Positions 7,745 to 16,030 are shown, counted from the stretch's first letter. The stretch is DNA of 37,557 nt from an uncultured Succinivibrio sp. (GCA_900754255.1 CAAECI010000037.1:1-37557); one strand, 5' to 3'. Notes: generated by a model from the letters alone, not told the origin. Translations and numbers: made by a program.

Positions 7745-9761
7745 AATTTACAAAAATCTGCGTTATTTTCTCAGCTTGTGCACTTTGTTCATTTTTGTGC
7801 TTTGTGTCATCACGGCAGGAGGCGCGGTGTTCTTTGCCCCTGATCTTGAGGTACTGGCGCACAACTCAGGAAGCGTCACTACCCATGACGGAACCTTGCT
7901 AGCAGTAAGCCGCAGTGCCGATGACAAAATAAGACTTAAAACCTTGCCTCAAGAGGTCGATCCCCTTTTTTTAAAAATGCTTATGGCCTCCGAGGATCAG
8001 CGCTTTTATTTACATTTAGGCGTAGATCCGCTCTCGCTTGTACGCGCGCTTATATCCAATATTCGGGAAAATCGTACGGTCTCTGGAGCCTCCACCTTGG
8101 CCATGCAGGCCGTAAGATCCTTAGATCATAGGCCGCGCACCTTAGCCAATAAAATTCGCGAGGCCTTCGGAGCTTTATTCCTCACCCTGTTTGAGGGGCG
8201 CGACCGGGTACTTGAGATCTGGCTTACCAGAGCCTCCTTCGGTGCCGACGTAGAGGGGGTCAAGGCCGCCTCATTGCGCTGGTTCGGGCATATGCCCGAC
8301 CATATGACGCCCGACGAGGCGGCACTGCTGGTGGCCCTCCCGCGCGCGCCTGAAAATCTGCGCCCCGATCGTCATGCGCAAAATGCCCAAAAAGCCGTCG
8401 CCGACGTATTGCGTCTTTGTCGTGAAAAAGAGGTGCTCTCGCCCGAGGTCTCAAAGGCGGTGACGGCAAGCGCCCTTCCCGATGCCATGCATGCTCTTCC
8501 CTCGTTGCAGCCGGGGCTATGTCAAAGGCTGTTTCTTGCATACCCCGGGCAAGATCTTACCGTCTCCTTAGAAACTCCCGTGCAAAGCATATTGCAAAAC
8601 CGCGGCCGGATCTTCAGATCAAGTCATGATCCCAAGATCACCGCCGCCGCCGTAGTTTTGGATAGAGAGACGGGAAGGATCACGGGCTTTTTGGGATCGG
8701 CCGTTCCTGTGGACTCGCAGCTGCCCTTGCCATTGGCCGTACGATCGCCCGGATCTGCACTCAAGCCCTTTGCCTATGCTCTGGCCTTTGAGCAGCATAT
8801 TTTGCATCCCAAGAGCATTTTGTCCGATGAAAAAACCTTCTACGGCACCTGGGTTCCCAAAAACTACTCAGGATTGTTCCAAGGAAAGATCACAGCGGCT
8901 AAGGCGCTTATATACTCCTTAAATCTGCCCGCCCTCGCGGTGCTTGACCGCATCGATCCCGAGAATTTCACCTCCCGCTTTTTGGATCTGGGACTTAAAT
9001 TACCAAAGGGAGTTGCCGCCTCACCTGCCGTCATCCTAGGCGGATGCGGCATCGATCTTTTATCCTTAACCGCGCTTTATGCGGCGCTTGCAGACGACGG
9101 GCTTTATCGATCCTACGGGCTTTTTGAGGATGACGAAAACACCCGCCCGCAAAGAATTTTAAGCCGTGCCGCCGCCAGAGCCACCTTCGAGATCCTGGAG
9201 CATTTACCGCCCCCGGCAGGCTTTACCCCGATTTCAGGGCTCTCCTACAAAACCGGCACCTCACGCGGATCACGCGATGCCTTTGCCGTAGGGAGCCTCG
9301 GCAAATATACCGTCGGGATCTGGTGCGGCCGCCCCGATGGCAAAGCGACCTCCTCCCTTACGGGCTTTAAGGACGCCGCGCCCATGCTTTACGGGATCAT
9401 GCAGGATCTGTCACCCGCTCCTTTAAAAAAGATAGCCCTTGATGAGAAGGAGGCTCTAAGTGCCGACGCTCCGCCGCTTCTTGCCGATTTAAGCTCCGAG
9501 TCAAACGACGACTCATTGCTGCGTATAGAGTTTCCCCAAACGGGATCACTTATAAGTCCGGGAATTTTCGGCACCGTCCGTGTGAGTATCAAGGGAGGTG
9601 TTCCGCCCTACTACCTCTCCGTAAACGGCAGATCCTGCCCTGACAGCACGGAGTTTGAGCCCAAGCTTTATGATTTTGAGCACAATCAGGTGATGCGCAT
9701 CGACGTCACCGATTCCAAGGGCAACGGCGACAGCATCATGATCAAGGTGGCGGAAAATTGA
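7737..9761 (+). CDS. pbpC: Penicillin-binding protein 1C (bifunctional peptidoglycan synthase)
   Basis: 674 residues. A single N-terminal membrane anchor spans about residues 8-33. The glycosyltransferase domain (GT51) shows SEDQRFYLHLGVD with catalytic Glu86, and GASTLAMQ at 117-124. The transpeptidase domain shows S340-A-L-K343 (in SPGSALKPF), S394-L-N396 and K505-T-G507. A C-terminal beta domain of the BiPBP_C type follows (about 590-674). All catalytic residues of both domains are present. It is somewhat shorter than E. coli PBP1C (770). It polymerises and cross-links peptidoglycan from the periplasmic face of the inner membrane. The upstream A2M gene is its usual genomic partner, thought to protect the wall-repair machinery. 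The ribosome binding site is weak, and the start codon overlaps the -35 box of the divergent gene. Confidence 0.95.
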   Translation: MYKIYKNLRYFLSLCTLFIFVLCVITAGGAVFFAPDLEVLAHNSGSVTTHDGTLLAVSRSADDKIRLKTLPQEVDPLFLKMLMASEDQRFYLHLGVDPLSLVRALISNIRENRTVSGASTLAMQAVRSLDHRPRTLANKIREAFGALFLTLFEGRDRVLEIWLTRASFGADVEGVKAASLRWFGHMPDHMTPDEAALLVALPRAPENLRPDRHAQNAQKAVADVLRLCREKEVLSPEVSKAVTASALPDAMHALPSLQPGLCQRLFLAYPGQDLTVSLETPVQSILQNRGRIFRSSHDPKITAAAVVLDRETGRITGFLGSAVPVDSQLPLPLAVRSPGSALKPFAYALAFEQHILHPKSILSDEKTFYGTWVPKNYSGLFQGKITAAKALIYSLNLPALAVLDRIDPENFTSRFLDLGLKLPKGVAASPAVILGGCGIDLLSLTALYAALADDGLYRSYGLFEDDENTRPQRILSRAAARATFEILEHLPPPAGFTPISGLSYKTGTSRGSRDAFAVGSLGKYTVGIWCGRPDGKATSSLTGFKDAAPMLYGIMQDLSPAPLKKIALDEKEALSADAPPLLADLSSESNDDSLLRIEFPQTGSLISPGIFGTVRVSIKGGVPPYYLSVNGRSCPDSTEFEPKLYDFEHNQVMRIDVTDSKGNGDSIMIKVAEN

Positions 9762-9763
9762 AC

Positions 9764-10552
9764 CTACACAAGCTCTATGATCAGATCGTAGACCACTCTC
9801 AGCATGAAGATCACGAGCACCAGCATCATGATCTTGCGACAGCCCTCGGCGCCCTTTTGCTTAAAAAAGCCCGATCCCAAATAATTGCCCGCAATATTGA
9901 ACAGTGCCGCCGTAAGCCCCAAGGATAAGATCACGCTGTCATGCCATAAGAACACACATGCGGCGGAGACGTTGGTGGTGAGATTTATGATCTTGGTAAG
10001 ACCGTTGGCGGAGGTTAATTTCATATGCGCAAAAAGCGTAAAGGCCAATATGAGAAAAACACCGGTGCCGGGACCGTAAAAGCCGTCGTACATACCTACC
10101 AAAAATGAGGAGATAACCCCGGCCGTCAGCATGCGCATAAAGGAGGATGAGCCGTCTGCCTCGTGCAAAGCGCGCTTTTTTGAAAGGAATAAGGCCGTAA
10201 GAGGCAAAAGCACGAGCAAAAGGATCTTAAGATAGGACACGCTGACATATAAAACGAGTGTGGATCCTATAAAAGATCCTATAAAGGCAAAGGGGATGCA
10301 GCATACGGCAAGCGATGCATTCACATAGCCTGCGCGTATATAGCGCCAGGTGGCAACGCAGGTACCGAGGGTACTCATGACTTTGTTGGTTCCGAGCGCC
10401 AGATGCGGCGGTACCCCCGCAATCAGGTAGGCAGGAAGGGAGATGAGTCCGCCGCCACCTGCCACCGCATCTACAAAGCCTGCCAAGGCCGCCAAAGGAC
10501 AAATGATCAAAAAAGGACACAGATCCTGAAAAGAAAACAACATCTCGCTCAT
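9764..10552 (-). CDS. TauE/SafE (TSUP) family permease, YfcA-like
   Basis: About 262 residues from the ATG at 10552; an in-frame GTG four codons upstream is possible, but GTGGGA just before the ATG looks like the ribosome binding site. Eight or so membrane segments. The N-terminal AGFVDAVAGGGGLISLPAYL and ALGTNKVMSTLGT are the typical first repeat of the TSUP family, echoed in the second half by GMYDGFYGPGTGVF and ANGLTKIINL. Family members export sulfite, sulfoacetate or other small organosulfur anions; YfcA's substrate is unknown. The gene is convergent with pbpC, their stops being two bases apart, and no terminator is visible between them. Confidence 0.88.
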   Translation of the reverse strand: MSEMLFSFQDLCPFLIICPLAALAGFVDAVAGGGGLISLPAYLIAGVPPHLALGTNKVMSTLGTCVATWRYIRAGYVNASLAVCCIPFAFIGSFIGSTLVLYVSVSYLKILLLVLLPLTALFLSKKRALHEADGSSSFMRMLTAGVISSFLVGMYDGFYGPGTGVFLILAFTLFAHMKLTSANGLTKIINLTTNVSAACVFLWHDSVILSLGLTAALFNIAGNYLGSGFFKQKGAEGCRKIMMLVLVIFMLRVVYDLIIELV

Positions 10553-10858
10553 ATAAAGTCCCACTTAATATCGGGGCGCATTATACGCTCGCTATAATGG
10601 CTCTACTCGTATTGCACCCTTTGCTTGCAGATGCGTGAAGATCGCGATCTTTTGGGGGGCAGAACAAATCATCAGATCCTATACTTGGGATTAATTTGAA
10701 GTATTGCGACGCCATGCACTTTATTGCGAGGCTTTTCAAAGTACAATACAGACATACGCACATTATTTGTTTCACCTGCTCTGTTTTAAAGGGCTGCCGT
10801 TAAAACAATACACGACCGTTAAGCAAAACGCCGCACATGCACTGAAAATCCTTTTCCT

Positions 10859-11605
10859 ATGAATGATAAAAATATAAAAAAAAGAGTACTTATTACCGGG
10901 GCCTCAGGCGGTATAGGCTGTGCCGTAGCCAAGCGCCTCTCCCGCGACGGCTTTGATCTGTGCCTGCACTATCACCAAAATGAAGAAAGCGTTACCCATC
11001 TTAAATATGAGATAGAAGATCTGGGCGGGAGGTGCTCGATCGTATCCTTCGACGTAGGCGATTATGATCGTGTTTTTAAGGAGCTCACCCGCGATATAGA
11101 AAAAAACGGCCCCTTTTGGGGAGCCGTAGTCAATGCGGGGATCACCGAGGATTGCGCCTTTCCCATGATGAGCAACGAATGCTGGCATAAGGTTATGCGC
11201 ACCAATCTGGACGGCTTTTACAACACGGTAAATCCGCTCATTATGCCCATGATCGGAATGCATGCCGGCGGACGCATCATCGCCGTATCCTCCATCTCGG
11301 GGATCATAGGCAACCGCGGTCAGGTCAATTATTCGGCATCCAAGGCCGGGATGATAGGGGCCGTCAAGGCCTTGGCGGCGGAGCTGGCACAAAAGGAGAT
11401 CACCGTTAATTGCGTGGCCCCAGGCTTAATCGATACCGAAATGGCCGAGCTTGACGAGTTTGCCATGAAAATAGCCATGGAAATGATCCCCATGCAGCGC
11501 ACGGGACGACCCGAGGAAGTGGCCGGAGTCATTTCCTTTTTAATGTCTGAGGATGCCTCCTACATTACCCGTCAGGTGATCTCCGTCAACGGCGGAATGG
11601 TGTAG
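10859..11605 (+). CDS. FabG-like 3-oxoacyl-ACP reductase (short-chain dehydrogenase)
   Basis: 248 residues, classical SDR fold. NAD(P)-binding TGASGGIG at 13-20, N-A-G at 92-94, catalytic Ser145, Tyr158 and Lys162 (in NYSASKAG), and the C-terminal ITRQVISVNGG typical of FabG. GNRGQVNYSASKAGMIG and AQKEITVNCVAPG closely follow E. coli FabG. It should reduce 3-oxoacyl-ACP with NADPH in the cytoplasm. It stands alone, without fabD, fabF or acpP, and lies before two tRNA genes. This suggests an accessory reductase, like the FabG2 type of aryl-polyene clusters, rather than the housekeeping copy; that point is inference. The ribosome binding site is poor. Confidence 0.85.
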   Translation: MNDKNIKKRVLITGASGGIGCAVAKRLSRDGFDLCLHYHQNEESVTHLKYEIEDLGGRCSIVSFDVGDYDRVFKELTRDIEKNGPFWGAVVNAGITEDCAFPMMSNECWHKVMRTNLDGFYNTVNPLIMPMIGMHAGGRIIAVSSISGIIGNRGQVNYSASKAGMIGAVKALAAELAQKEITVNCVAPGLIDTEMAELDEFAMKIAMEMIPMQRTGRPEEVAGVISFLMSEDASYITRQVISVNGGMV

Positions 11606-11720
11606 ACGCTTTTTAAAGAAAGAGGATTGGCGTCGAAACTATGCATCCATAAAACTGTGGCTCATTCCTATGCTCTTGGCTAAATAACCCCGCCGCCATA
11701 TAGAAAAATTAATTTTTTTC

Positions 11721-11748
11721 TTGCAAAGCACAAAATTTTATATATAAT
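11721..11748 (+). promoter_or_regulatory. Promoter of tRNA-Gly copy 1
   Basis: TTGCAA (11721-11726), a 16-bp spacer and a perfect TATAAT (11743-11748) lie 16 bases upstream of the mature tRNA 5' end. The T-rich stretch before the -35 box may act as an UP element. Confidence 0.75.
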
Positions 11749-11764
11749 AACCGCCATTGTGGAT

Positions 11765-11840
11765 GCGGGAATAGCTCAGTTGGTAGAGCATAACCTTGCC
11801 ATGGTTAGGGTCGCGAGTTCGAACCTCGTTTCCCGCTCCA
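11765..11840 (+). tRNA. tRNA-Gly (anticodon GCC), copy 1
   Basis: 76 bases with the CCA end encoded. The acceptor stem GCGGGAA pairs with TTCCCGC; the D-arm is GCTC/GAGC; the anticodon stem TAACC/GGTTA encloses loop TTGCCAT with anticodon GCC; the T-arm GCGAG/CTCGT encloses TTCGAAC. The discriminator base is T. It reads GGC and GGT codons. The sequence is identical to copy 2. Confidence 0.97.
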
Positions 11841-11868
11841 AACATAAATACCTCCTTATTGGTTAATA

Positions 11869-11898
11869 AAGAATGTCGTGAAGACATTCTTTTTTTTC
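11869..11898 (+). terminator. Terminator of tRNA-Gly copy 1
   Basis: AAGAATGTC-GTGAA-GACATTCTT makes a 9-bp stem followed by a run of T residues. It is placed 28 bases after the tRNA, showing that the two tRNA genes are separate transcription units. Confidence 0.85.
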
Positions 11899-11981
11899 GT
11901 CATTTATTAAGTAATCCCAAGCCTCGACGGGCAAATTCATCCATTAAGCCTTAAGCCCTGACAAAAAAAATAATTTTTTTC

Positions 11982-12009
11982 TTGCAAAGCACAAAATTTT
12001 ATATATAAT
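11982..12009 (+). promoter_or_regulatory. Promoter of tRNA-Gly copy 2
   Basis: TTGCAA (11982-11987), 16-bp spacer and TATAAT (12004-12009), identical to the promoter of copy 1, 16 bases upstream of the tRNA. Confidence 0.75.
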
Positions 12010-12025
12010 GACTGCCATTGCGGAT

Positions 12026-12101
12026 GCGGGAATAGCTCAGTTGGTAGAGCATAACCTTGCCATGGTTAGGGTCGCGAGTTCGAACCTCGTTTCCCGCTCC
12101 A
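12026..12101 (+). tRNA. tRNA-Gly (anticodon GCC), copy 2
   Basis: 76 bases, CCA encoded, same sequence and cloverleaf as the first copy (anticodon loop TTGCCAT). It has its own promoter and its own terminator. Confidence 0.97.
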
Positions 12102-12122
12102 AATAAAATAAGCTTGAAAGCT

Positions 12123-12147
12123 AAAGGACCTAAGCTGTCCTTTTTTC
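12123..12147 (+). terminator. Terminator of tRNA-Gly copy 2
   Basis: AAAGGAC-CTAAGCT-GTCCTTT forms a 7-bp stem that runs into six T residues (12141-12146), 22 bases after the tRNA. It also separates the tRNA unit from the small minus-strand ORF that ends at 12178. Confidence 0.75.
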
Positions 12148-12177
12148 TTATATGCCTTAAATCAAAAAAGGCTTTGT

Positions 12178-12396
12178 CTAAACGCTCTCATCAATATTGC
12201 CGCCCTTGGATTCGCCTTTGCCGCTTAAACGATCCTGCGTTTTGTAATCAGAATTGGAATTCAGTCCCTCGCGCTCCTCCTCATCATAATTGCGACACTG
12301 GCTGCGATCGCTTTTGGCAACGCGACGGTTATAGGCAAGCTGCGAAGGAGTGAAGTTAATGCGCGGCATCACGACATACAGTAATTCCTGTCCCAT
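12178..12396 (-). CDS. Small hydrophilic protein of unknown function
   Basis: 72 residues starting MGQELLYVV. The start at 12396 is chosen because a perfect AAGGAGG lies 6 bases upstream; a longer frame to 12507 has no such signal. The N-terminal third is ordered-looking (VVMPRINFTPSQLAYNRRVAK), and the rest is highly charged and probably disordered (DYDEEERE-type, Lys/Gly/Ser-rich, ending GNIDESV). There is one Cys, no signal peptide and no membrane segment. I do not recognise a family. The gene is divergent from hisG, so it shares the 220-bp region that holds the his promoter. The strong ribosome binding site is the main reason to believe it is real. Confidence 0.6.
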   Translation of the reverse strand: MGQELLYVVMPRINFTPSQLAYNRRVAKSDRSQCRNYDEEEREGLNSNSDYKTQDRLSGKGESKGGNIDESV

Positions 12397-12616
12397 AACA
12401 CCCTCCTTTTTTTCATCCCCTCTACCTTTAGTGATCGGCATTTTGCTTTGATTTTCAAGTCCGATGAGAAAATTTTTTAAGCGTTGACGCTTTTTGTGCA
12501 AAATCACTCTCTCAACTACACAACGCCCTCTTGTGCTATAGTTTTACTTTGACGAAATGCTTTCTATATAAGATTTCGCCTTATACACAACCAATAGGAT
12601 AATTACAGAGAACACC

Positions 12617-13546
12617 ATGAGCAATTGCACAGCATGTTGTAATGCAGGCAACGAGAAGAAGCGCCTGCGCATAGCCATCCAGAAATCGGGTCGCTTGACC
12701 GACGAGACCGAAAAACTCTTCCGCGCAGGCGGCATCAAGTTCAACGAGAGTCATGATCATCTGCTGGCCCATGCTGAAAATCTGCCTATCGACATTCTGC
12801 GTGTCCGCGACGACGATATTCCGGGACTGGTCATGGATCATGTAGTTGATCTCGGGATCGTAGGTCAGAACGTACTTGAGGAAACCCAGATGCAGCGTGA
12901 GGTGGACGGACTTGAAACCGGCTTCAAGCAGATCATGGTAATGAACTTCGGTGACTGCCGCTTAAGCGTTGCCGTTCCTCAGGAAAACGAATGGCACGGC
13001 CTCGAGGATCTCGAGGGCAAAAAGATCGCCACCACCTATCCCTTCCTTTTACGCCGCGTGCTAAAGGCCAAGGGGATCAACTACAAGGCCGTACTGCTTA
13101 ACGGTTCGGTGGAGGTAGCCCCGCGCGCAGGTTTAGCCGACGCCATCTGCGATCTGGTATGCACCGGTGCGACCCTGCAATCAAACGGCTTAAAGGAAGT
13201 TGAAACCGTTTATACCTCAAAGGCCGTGCTTATCTGCCGCGATCAGGAGCTCTACCCCGAAAAGCAAAAGTTGCTAGATCTTTTGGTACAGCGTTTCCAC
13301 GGCATCATGGCTGCGGTCGAGAGCAAGTACATCATGATGAATGCCCCTAAGGATCGTCTCGAGCAAATACGTGCCATACTGCCGGGAGCTGAAAACCCTT
13401 CCATCATCAATCTGGAGGGAGATCCTAACCGCGTGGCATTGCACGTCGTATCCCGTGAAAAGGTATTCTGGGAAACCCTCGAAAACCTCAAGAAGCTCGG
13501 CGCCACCTCCATACTTGTGGTGCCCATCGAAAAGATGCTTGATTAA
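12617..13546 (+). CDS. hisG: ATP phosphoribosyltransferase, long form
   Basis: 309 residues, catalysing the first step of histidine synthesis (ATP + PRPP). Blocks such as RLRIAIQKSGRLTDETEKL, PIDILRVRDDDIPGLVMD and VDLGIVGQNVLEE are nearly those of E. coli HisG. The length includes the C-terminal ACT-like regulatory domain, so it is the homohexameric long form that needs no HisZ. The N-terminus is about 8 residues longer than in E. coli and carries three cysteines (CTACC). First gene of an eight-gene operon. A weak promoter could be TTTACT (12543) with TATAAG (12567), 18-bp spacer. No histidine-rich leader peptide is visible, so classical his attenuation is not evident. HisD starts 12 bases downstream. 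Confidence 0.97.
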   Translation: MSNCTACCNAGNEKKRLRIAIQKSGRLTDETEKLFRAGGIKFNESHDHLLAHAENLPIDILRVRDDDIPGLVMDHVVDLGIVGQNVLEETQMQREVDGLETGFKQIMVMNFGDCRLSVAVPQENEWHGLEDLEGKKIATTYPFLLRRVLKAKGINYKAVLLNGSVEVAPRAGLADAICDLVCTGATLQSNGLKEVETVYTSKAVLICRDQELYPEKQKLLDLLVQRFHGIMAAVESKYIMMNAPKDRLEQIRAILPGAENPSIINLEGDPNRVALHVVSREKVFWETLENLKKLGATSILVVPIEKMLD

Positions 13547-13558
13547 TAAGGATTCACC

Positions 13559-14839
13559 ATGGATATCAAGTTTTGGAAAGATCTTAACGAGGATGAGCGC
13601 CGTCAGGTGCTCACCCGTCCCGCCCAGATCTCGGGAGATAAGGTTCAGGGCATAGTCGAAAACATTATCGATCGCATCAAAAAAGAAGGCGATGCGGCCT
13701 TAAAGGAATTTTCAAAAACTCTTGATCATTACGAGGGTGACGCCCTTGAAATGAGCGCTGAGGAAATGCAAAGCGCCGCAGCTCGCGTAAGCCCCGAGCT
13801 TAAAGCGGCCATAGATACGGCCTATGAGAATTTATATAAATTCCACAGTGCTCAGGAGCCATCCCACGTCAAGGTAGAAACCTGGCCCGGCATAGTATGC
13901 GAATGCCGCGAGCATCCCATAGATTCCGTCGGACTCTATGTCCCGGGCGGCAGCGCTCCGTTGGTATCGACAGCCCTCATGCTCGCCATTCCCGCAGCCA
14001 TCGCAGGATGCCCCGAGGTGATACTCTGCTCGCCTCCCCCCATTGCCGACGGTATTGTCTATGCGGCCATGAAGGCGGGCGTAAAGCGCATCTTCAACCT
14101 AGGCGGAGCTCAGGCCGTTGCCGCCATGGCCTACGGGACCAAAAGCGTTCCCAAGGTACTTAAGATCTTCGGACCCGGCAACCAATTCGTGACCATGGCC
14201 AAGCGCTTGGTCTCAAATGATCCTGCCGGGGCTGCCATCGACATGCCCGCCGGTCCCTCCGAGGTAATGGTAGTGGCCGACGATCACGCCAATCCCGAGT
14301 TCGTAGCGGCTGATCTCTTGTCGCAGGCCGAGCACGGCCCCGACTCTCAGGTGCTGCTCGTAACCGTAAGTGCCGAGCTTGCCCAAAAAGCCGAAGAGGC
14401 CACGTTACGCCAGCTTGAGGCCCTGCCGCGTCGTGAGATCGCTCAAAAGGCCCTGTCGCACTCAAGCGTGATCGTAGCATCCGACGTACGTCAGGCCTGC
14501 GACATCGCCTGCGCCTACGCCCCCGAGCACCTCATATTGCAAGCAGACGATCCTGAGGACTATATTCCCCACATTCGTAACGTAGGCTCGGTATTCGTCG
14601 GAGCCTACACCCCCGAATCCTTGGGAGACTATGCCTCAGGCACCAACCATACTCTGCCCACCTACGGCTACGCCCGTACCCAAAACGCATTGGGAACCGC
14701 CGATTACCGCCGTCGCTATACCATACAGCGGGCAAATCGCGAGGGACTTATGAGCATTGCCCAAACCGTCGAAACCTTGGCCGACGCCGAGGGGCTGTTT
14801 GCCCATAAAAATGCCGTGGTCGTGCGTACCAAACGTTGA
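13559..14839 (+). CDS. hisD: Histidinol dehydrogenase
   Basis: 426 residues (E. coli 434). It oxidises L-histidinol to L-histidine in two NAD-dependent steps with a zinc ion. Recognisable blocks: VPGGSAPLVSTALMLAIPA, FGPGNQFVTMAKRLV, DMPAGPSEVMVVAD, SQAEHGPDSQVLLVT (zinc-ligand Gln and His), GDYASGTNHTLPT (zinc-ligand Asp) and FAHKNAVVVR (zinc-ligand His). All zinc ligands are present. An AAGGAT ribosome binding site precedes the ATG. The gene is 12 bases after hisG and is followed by a GC-rich hairpin before hisC. Confidence 0.97.
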   Translation: MDIKFWKDLNEDERRQVLTRPAQISGDKVQGIVENIIDRIKKEGDAALKEFSKTLDHYEGDALEMSAEEMQSAAARVSPELKAAIDTAYENLYKFHSAQEPSHVKVETWPGIVCECREHPIDSVGLYVPGGSAPLVSTALMLAIPAAIAGCPEVILCSPPPIADGIVYAAMKAGVKRIFNLGGAQAVAAMAYGTKSVPKVLKIFGPGNQFVTMAKRLVSNDPAGAAIDMPAGPSEVMVVADDHANPEFVAADLLSQAEHGPDSQVLLVTVSAELAQKAEEATLRQLEALPRREIAQKALSHSSVIVASDVRQACDIACAYAPEHLILQADDPEDYIPHIRNVGSVFVGAYTPESLGDYASGTNHTLPTYGYARTQNALGTADYRRRYTIQRANREGLMSIAQTVETLADAEGLFAHKNAVVVRTKR

Positions 14840-14846
14840 TCCTCAT

Positions 14847-14867
14847 GCCCCGAGCTTTCGGGGCTTT
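14847..14867 (+). terminator. Intra-operon hairpin between hisD and hisC
   Basis: GCCCCGA-GCTT-TCGGGGC forms a 7-bp GC-rich stem followed by only TTTATA. It looks like a weak or partial terminator, or an mRNA-stabilising element, inside the his operon, 7 bases after the hisD stop and 23 before hisC. Since hisC-hisI continue in the same direction without another clear promoter, full termination here is unlikely. Confidence 0.45.
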
Positions 14868-14889
14868 ATAAACAATTTCAGAGTATATT

Positions 14890-15966
14890 ATGGATATTCA
14901 AAGCAAAGCCTGCCGTCACGTACAAAGCCTTACCCCCTATCAATCCGCCCGTCGCATCGGCGGTCACGGCCATACCTTTTTAAATGCCAACGAATCGCCC
15001 AAAAGCGAAAGCTATCTTTTAAATTCGCTTAATTTAAACCGCTATCCGGACTGCCAGCCCGATCAGGTTGTAGAGCCCTATGCCGACTTTGCGCTCGTGC
15101 GCAAAAATCAGGTATTGGTCTCACGCGGATCCGACGAGGCCATAGGTCTTATCATACGTACCTTCGTTGAAAGCGACGAGGCTATCCTCATCGCCCCGCC
15201 CACCTACGGAATGTACAAGGTGGCCGCCGATACCAACAACGTACATGTGGTGACCGCCAACCGCCACGAGGACTTCAGTCTCTCGGCCGACTCGGTGCTG
15301 GATGCCGTGGCCGAATCCCCCTATAAGGTCAAGGCCGTATTCATAGACAGCCCCGCCAATCCCTTGGGCATAGTCTTCCCCAAAGAAGAGCTTATAAAGC
15401 TCCTGCAGGGCCTTCAGGACACCTTCATCGTCATCGATGAGGCCTATATAGAATTTGCACCTGCAGACGCCGACTACACGGCTCTTATCAACGAGTATGA
15501 CAACCTCATCATCACCCGCACGCTCTCCAAGGCCTTTGCCCTGGCCGGCATTCGCTGCGGCTTCACTTTGGCCCATCCCGACGTCATCAAGTGCATGCTC
15601 AAGGTTATCGATCCTTATCCCATAAGCGATCCCGTAGCCCAGATCGCATCTCAGGCCTTAACCCCCATGGGCATCAATATGATGAAGGCGCGCGTGGCCG
15701 AATGCCAAAACCGGCGCCAGATCCTGGAGGCGGCACTTTTGAATATGCCGGCCGTGGAAAAGGTATTTCCCTCACACGGAAATTTCCTGCTTGTAAAATT
15801 CAAGGACGGTCCGGCGGTATTCAAGGCCGAGGCGGCCCGCGGCGTGATCCTACGTTCCTTCGAGGACAAGCCGGGACTTAAAAACTGCATCCGCATTTCC
15901 GTAGGCTCCGATCTCGAGCTTGATGAGGCGCTGCGCATCATCGAAAGCGTAGGCAATGCGCAATAA
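14890..15966 (+). CDS. hisC: Histidinol-phosphate aminotransferase
   Basis: 358 residues, class I/II PLP-dependent aminotransferase fold of the HisC group, converting imidazole acetol phosphate and glutamate to histidinol phosphate. Visible motifs: FLNANESP near the N-terminus, RYPDCQPDQVVEPYA, SRGSDEAIGLIIRTF, PPTYGMY, IDEAYIEF, and RTLSKAFALAGIRCGF with the PLP lysine. The C-terminal half ends in the conserved CIRISVGS block that holds the carboxylate-binding Arg. Position in the operon (between hisD and hisB) is the gammaproteobacterial order and settles HisC against other class I/II enzymes. Confidence 0.96.
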   Translation: MDIQSKACRHVQSLTPYQSARRIGGHGHTFLNANESPKSESYLLNSLNLNRYPDCQPDQVVEPYADFALVRKNQVLVSRGSDEAIGLIIRTFVESDEAILIAPPTYGMYKVAADTNNVHVVTANRHEDFSLSADSVLDAVAESPYKVKAVFIDSPANPLGIVFPKEELIKLLQGLQDTFIVIDEAYIEFAPADADYTALINEYDNLIITRTLSKAFALAGIRCGFTLAHPDVIKCMLKVIDPYPISDPVAQIASQALTPMGINMMKARVAECQNRRQILEAALLNMPAVEKVFPSHGNFLLVKFKDGPAVFKAEAARGVILRSFEDKPGLKNCIRISVGSDLELDEALRIIESVGNAQ

Positions 15967-16012
15967 AGCATATGCCCGCGCCTGCTCTCAATGCGGGCGC
16001 AAGGCTTTATCA

Positions 16013-16030
16013 TTGTCACCGCTATGACAA
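16013..16030 (+). other. Hairpin in the hisC-hisB intergenic region
   Basis: TTGTCA-CCGCTA-TGACAA, a 6-bp perfect stem, in the 99-bp gap between hisC and hisB, the longest gap in the operon. A second inverted repeat (GCCCGC ... GCGGGC) lies just upstream at about 15973-15997. There is no T-run, so these are candidate mRNA processing or stabilising structures rather than terminators. Confidence 0.35.

Larger units (their letters stand above)
11710..11843 (+). repeat. Tandem duplication unit, copy 1 (promoter plus tRNA-Gly)
   Basis: This 134-base segment recurs at 11971-12104 with three substitutions, all in the leader between the -10 box and the tRNA. The offset is 261 bases. The segment starts in the T-rich sequence upstream of the -35 box and ends just after the CCA of the tRNA. 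The spacer and terminator sequences between the copies differ. Confidence 0.85.
11971..12104 (+). repeat. Tandem duplication unit, copy 2 (promoter plus tRNA-Gly)
   Basis: Second copy of the 134-base unit described at 11710-11843, with three substitutions between the -10 box and the tRNA and none in the tRNA. Confidence 0.85.

Noticed and set aside
10638..10651. Palindrome AAGATCGCGATCTT upstream of the FabG-like gene
   Set aside because: Perfect, but built from two overlapping GATC words that are abundant everywhere in the window; no support for an operator or terminator.
12508..12616. His operon leader peptide and attenuator
   Set aside because: No short frame with a run of His codons and no terminator/antiterminator pair before hisG.
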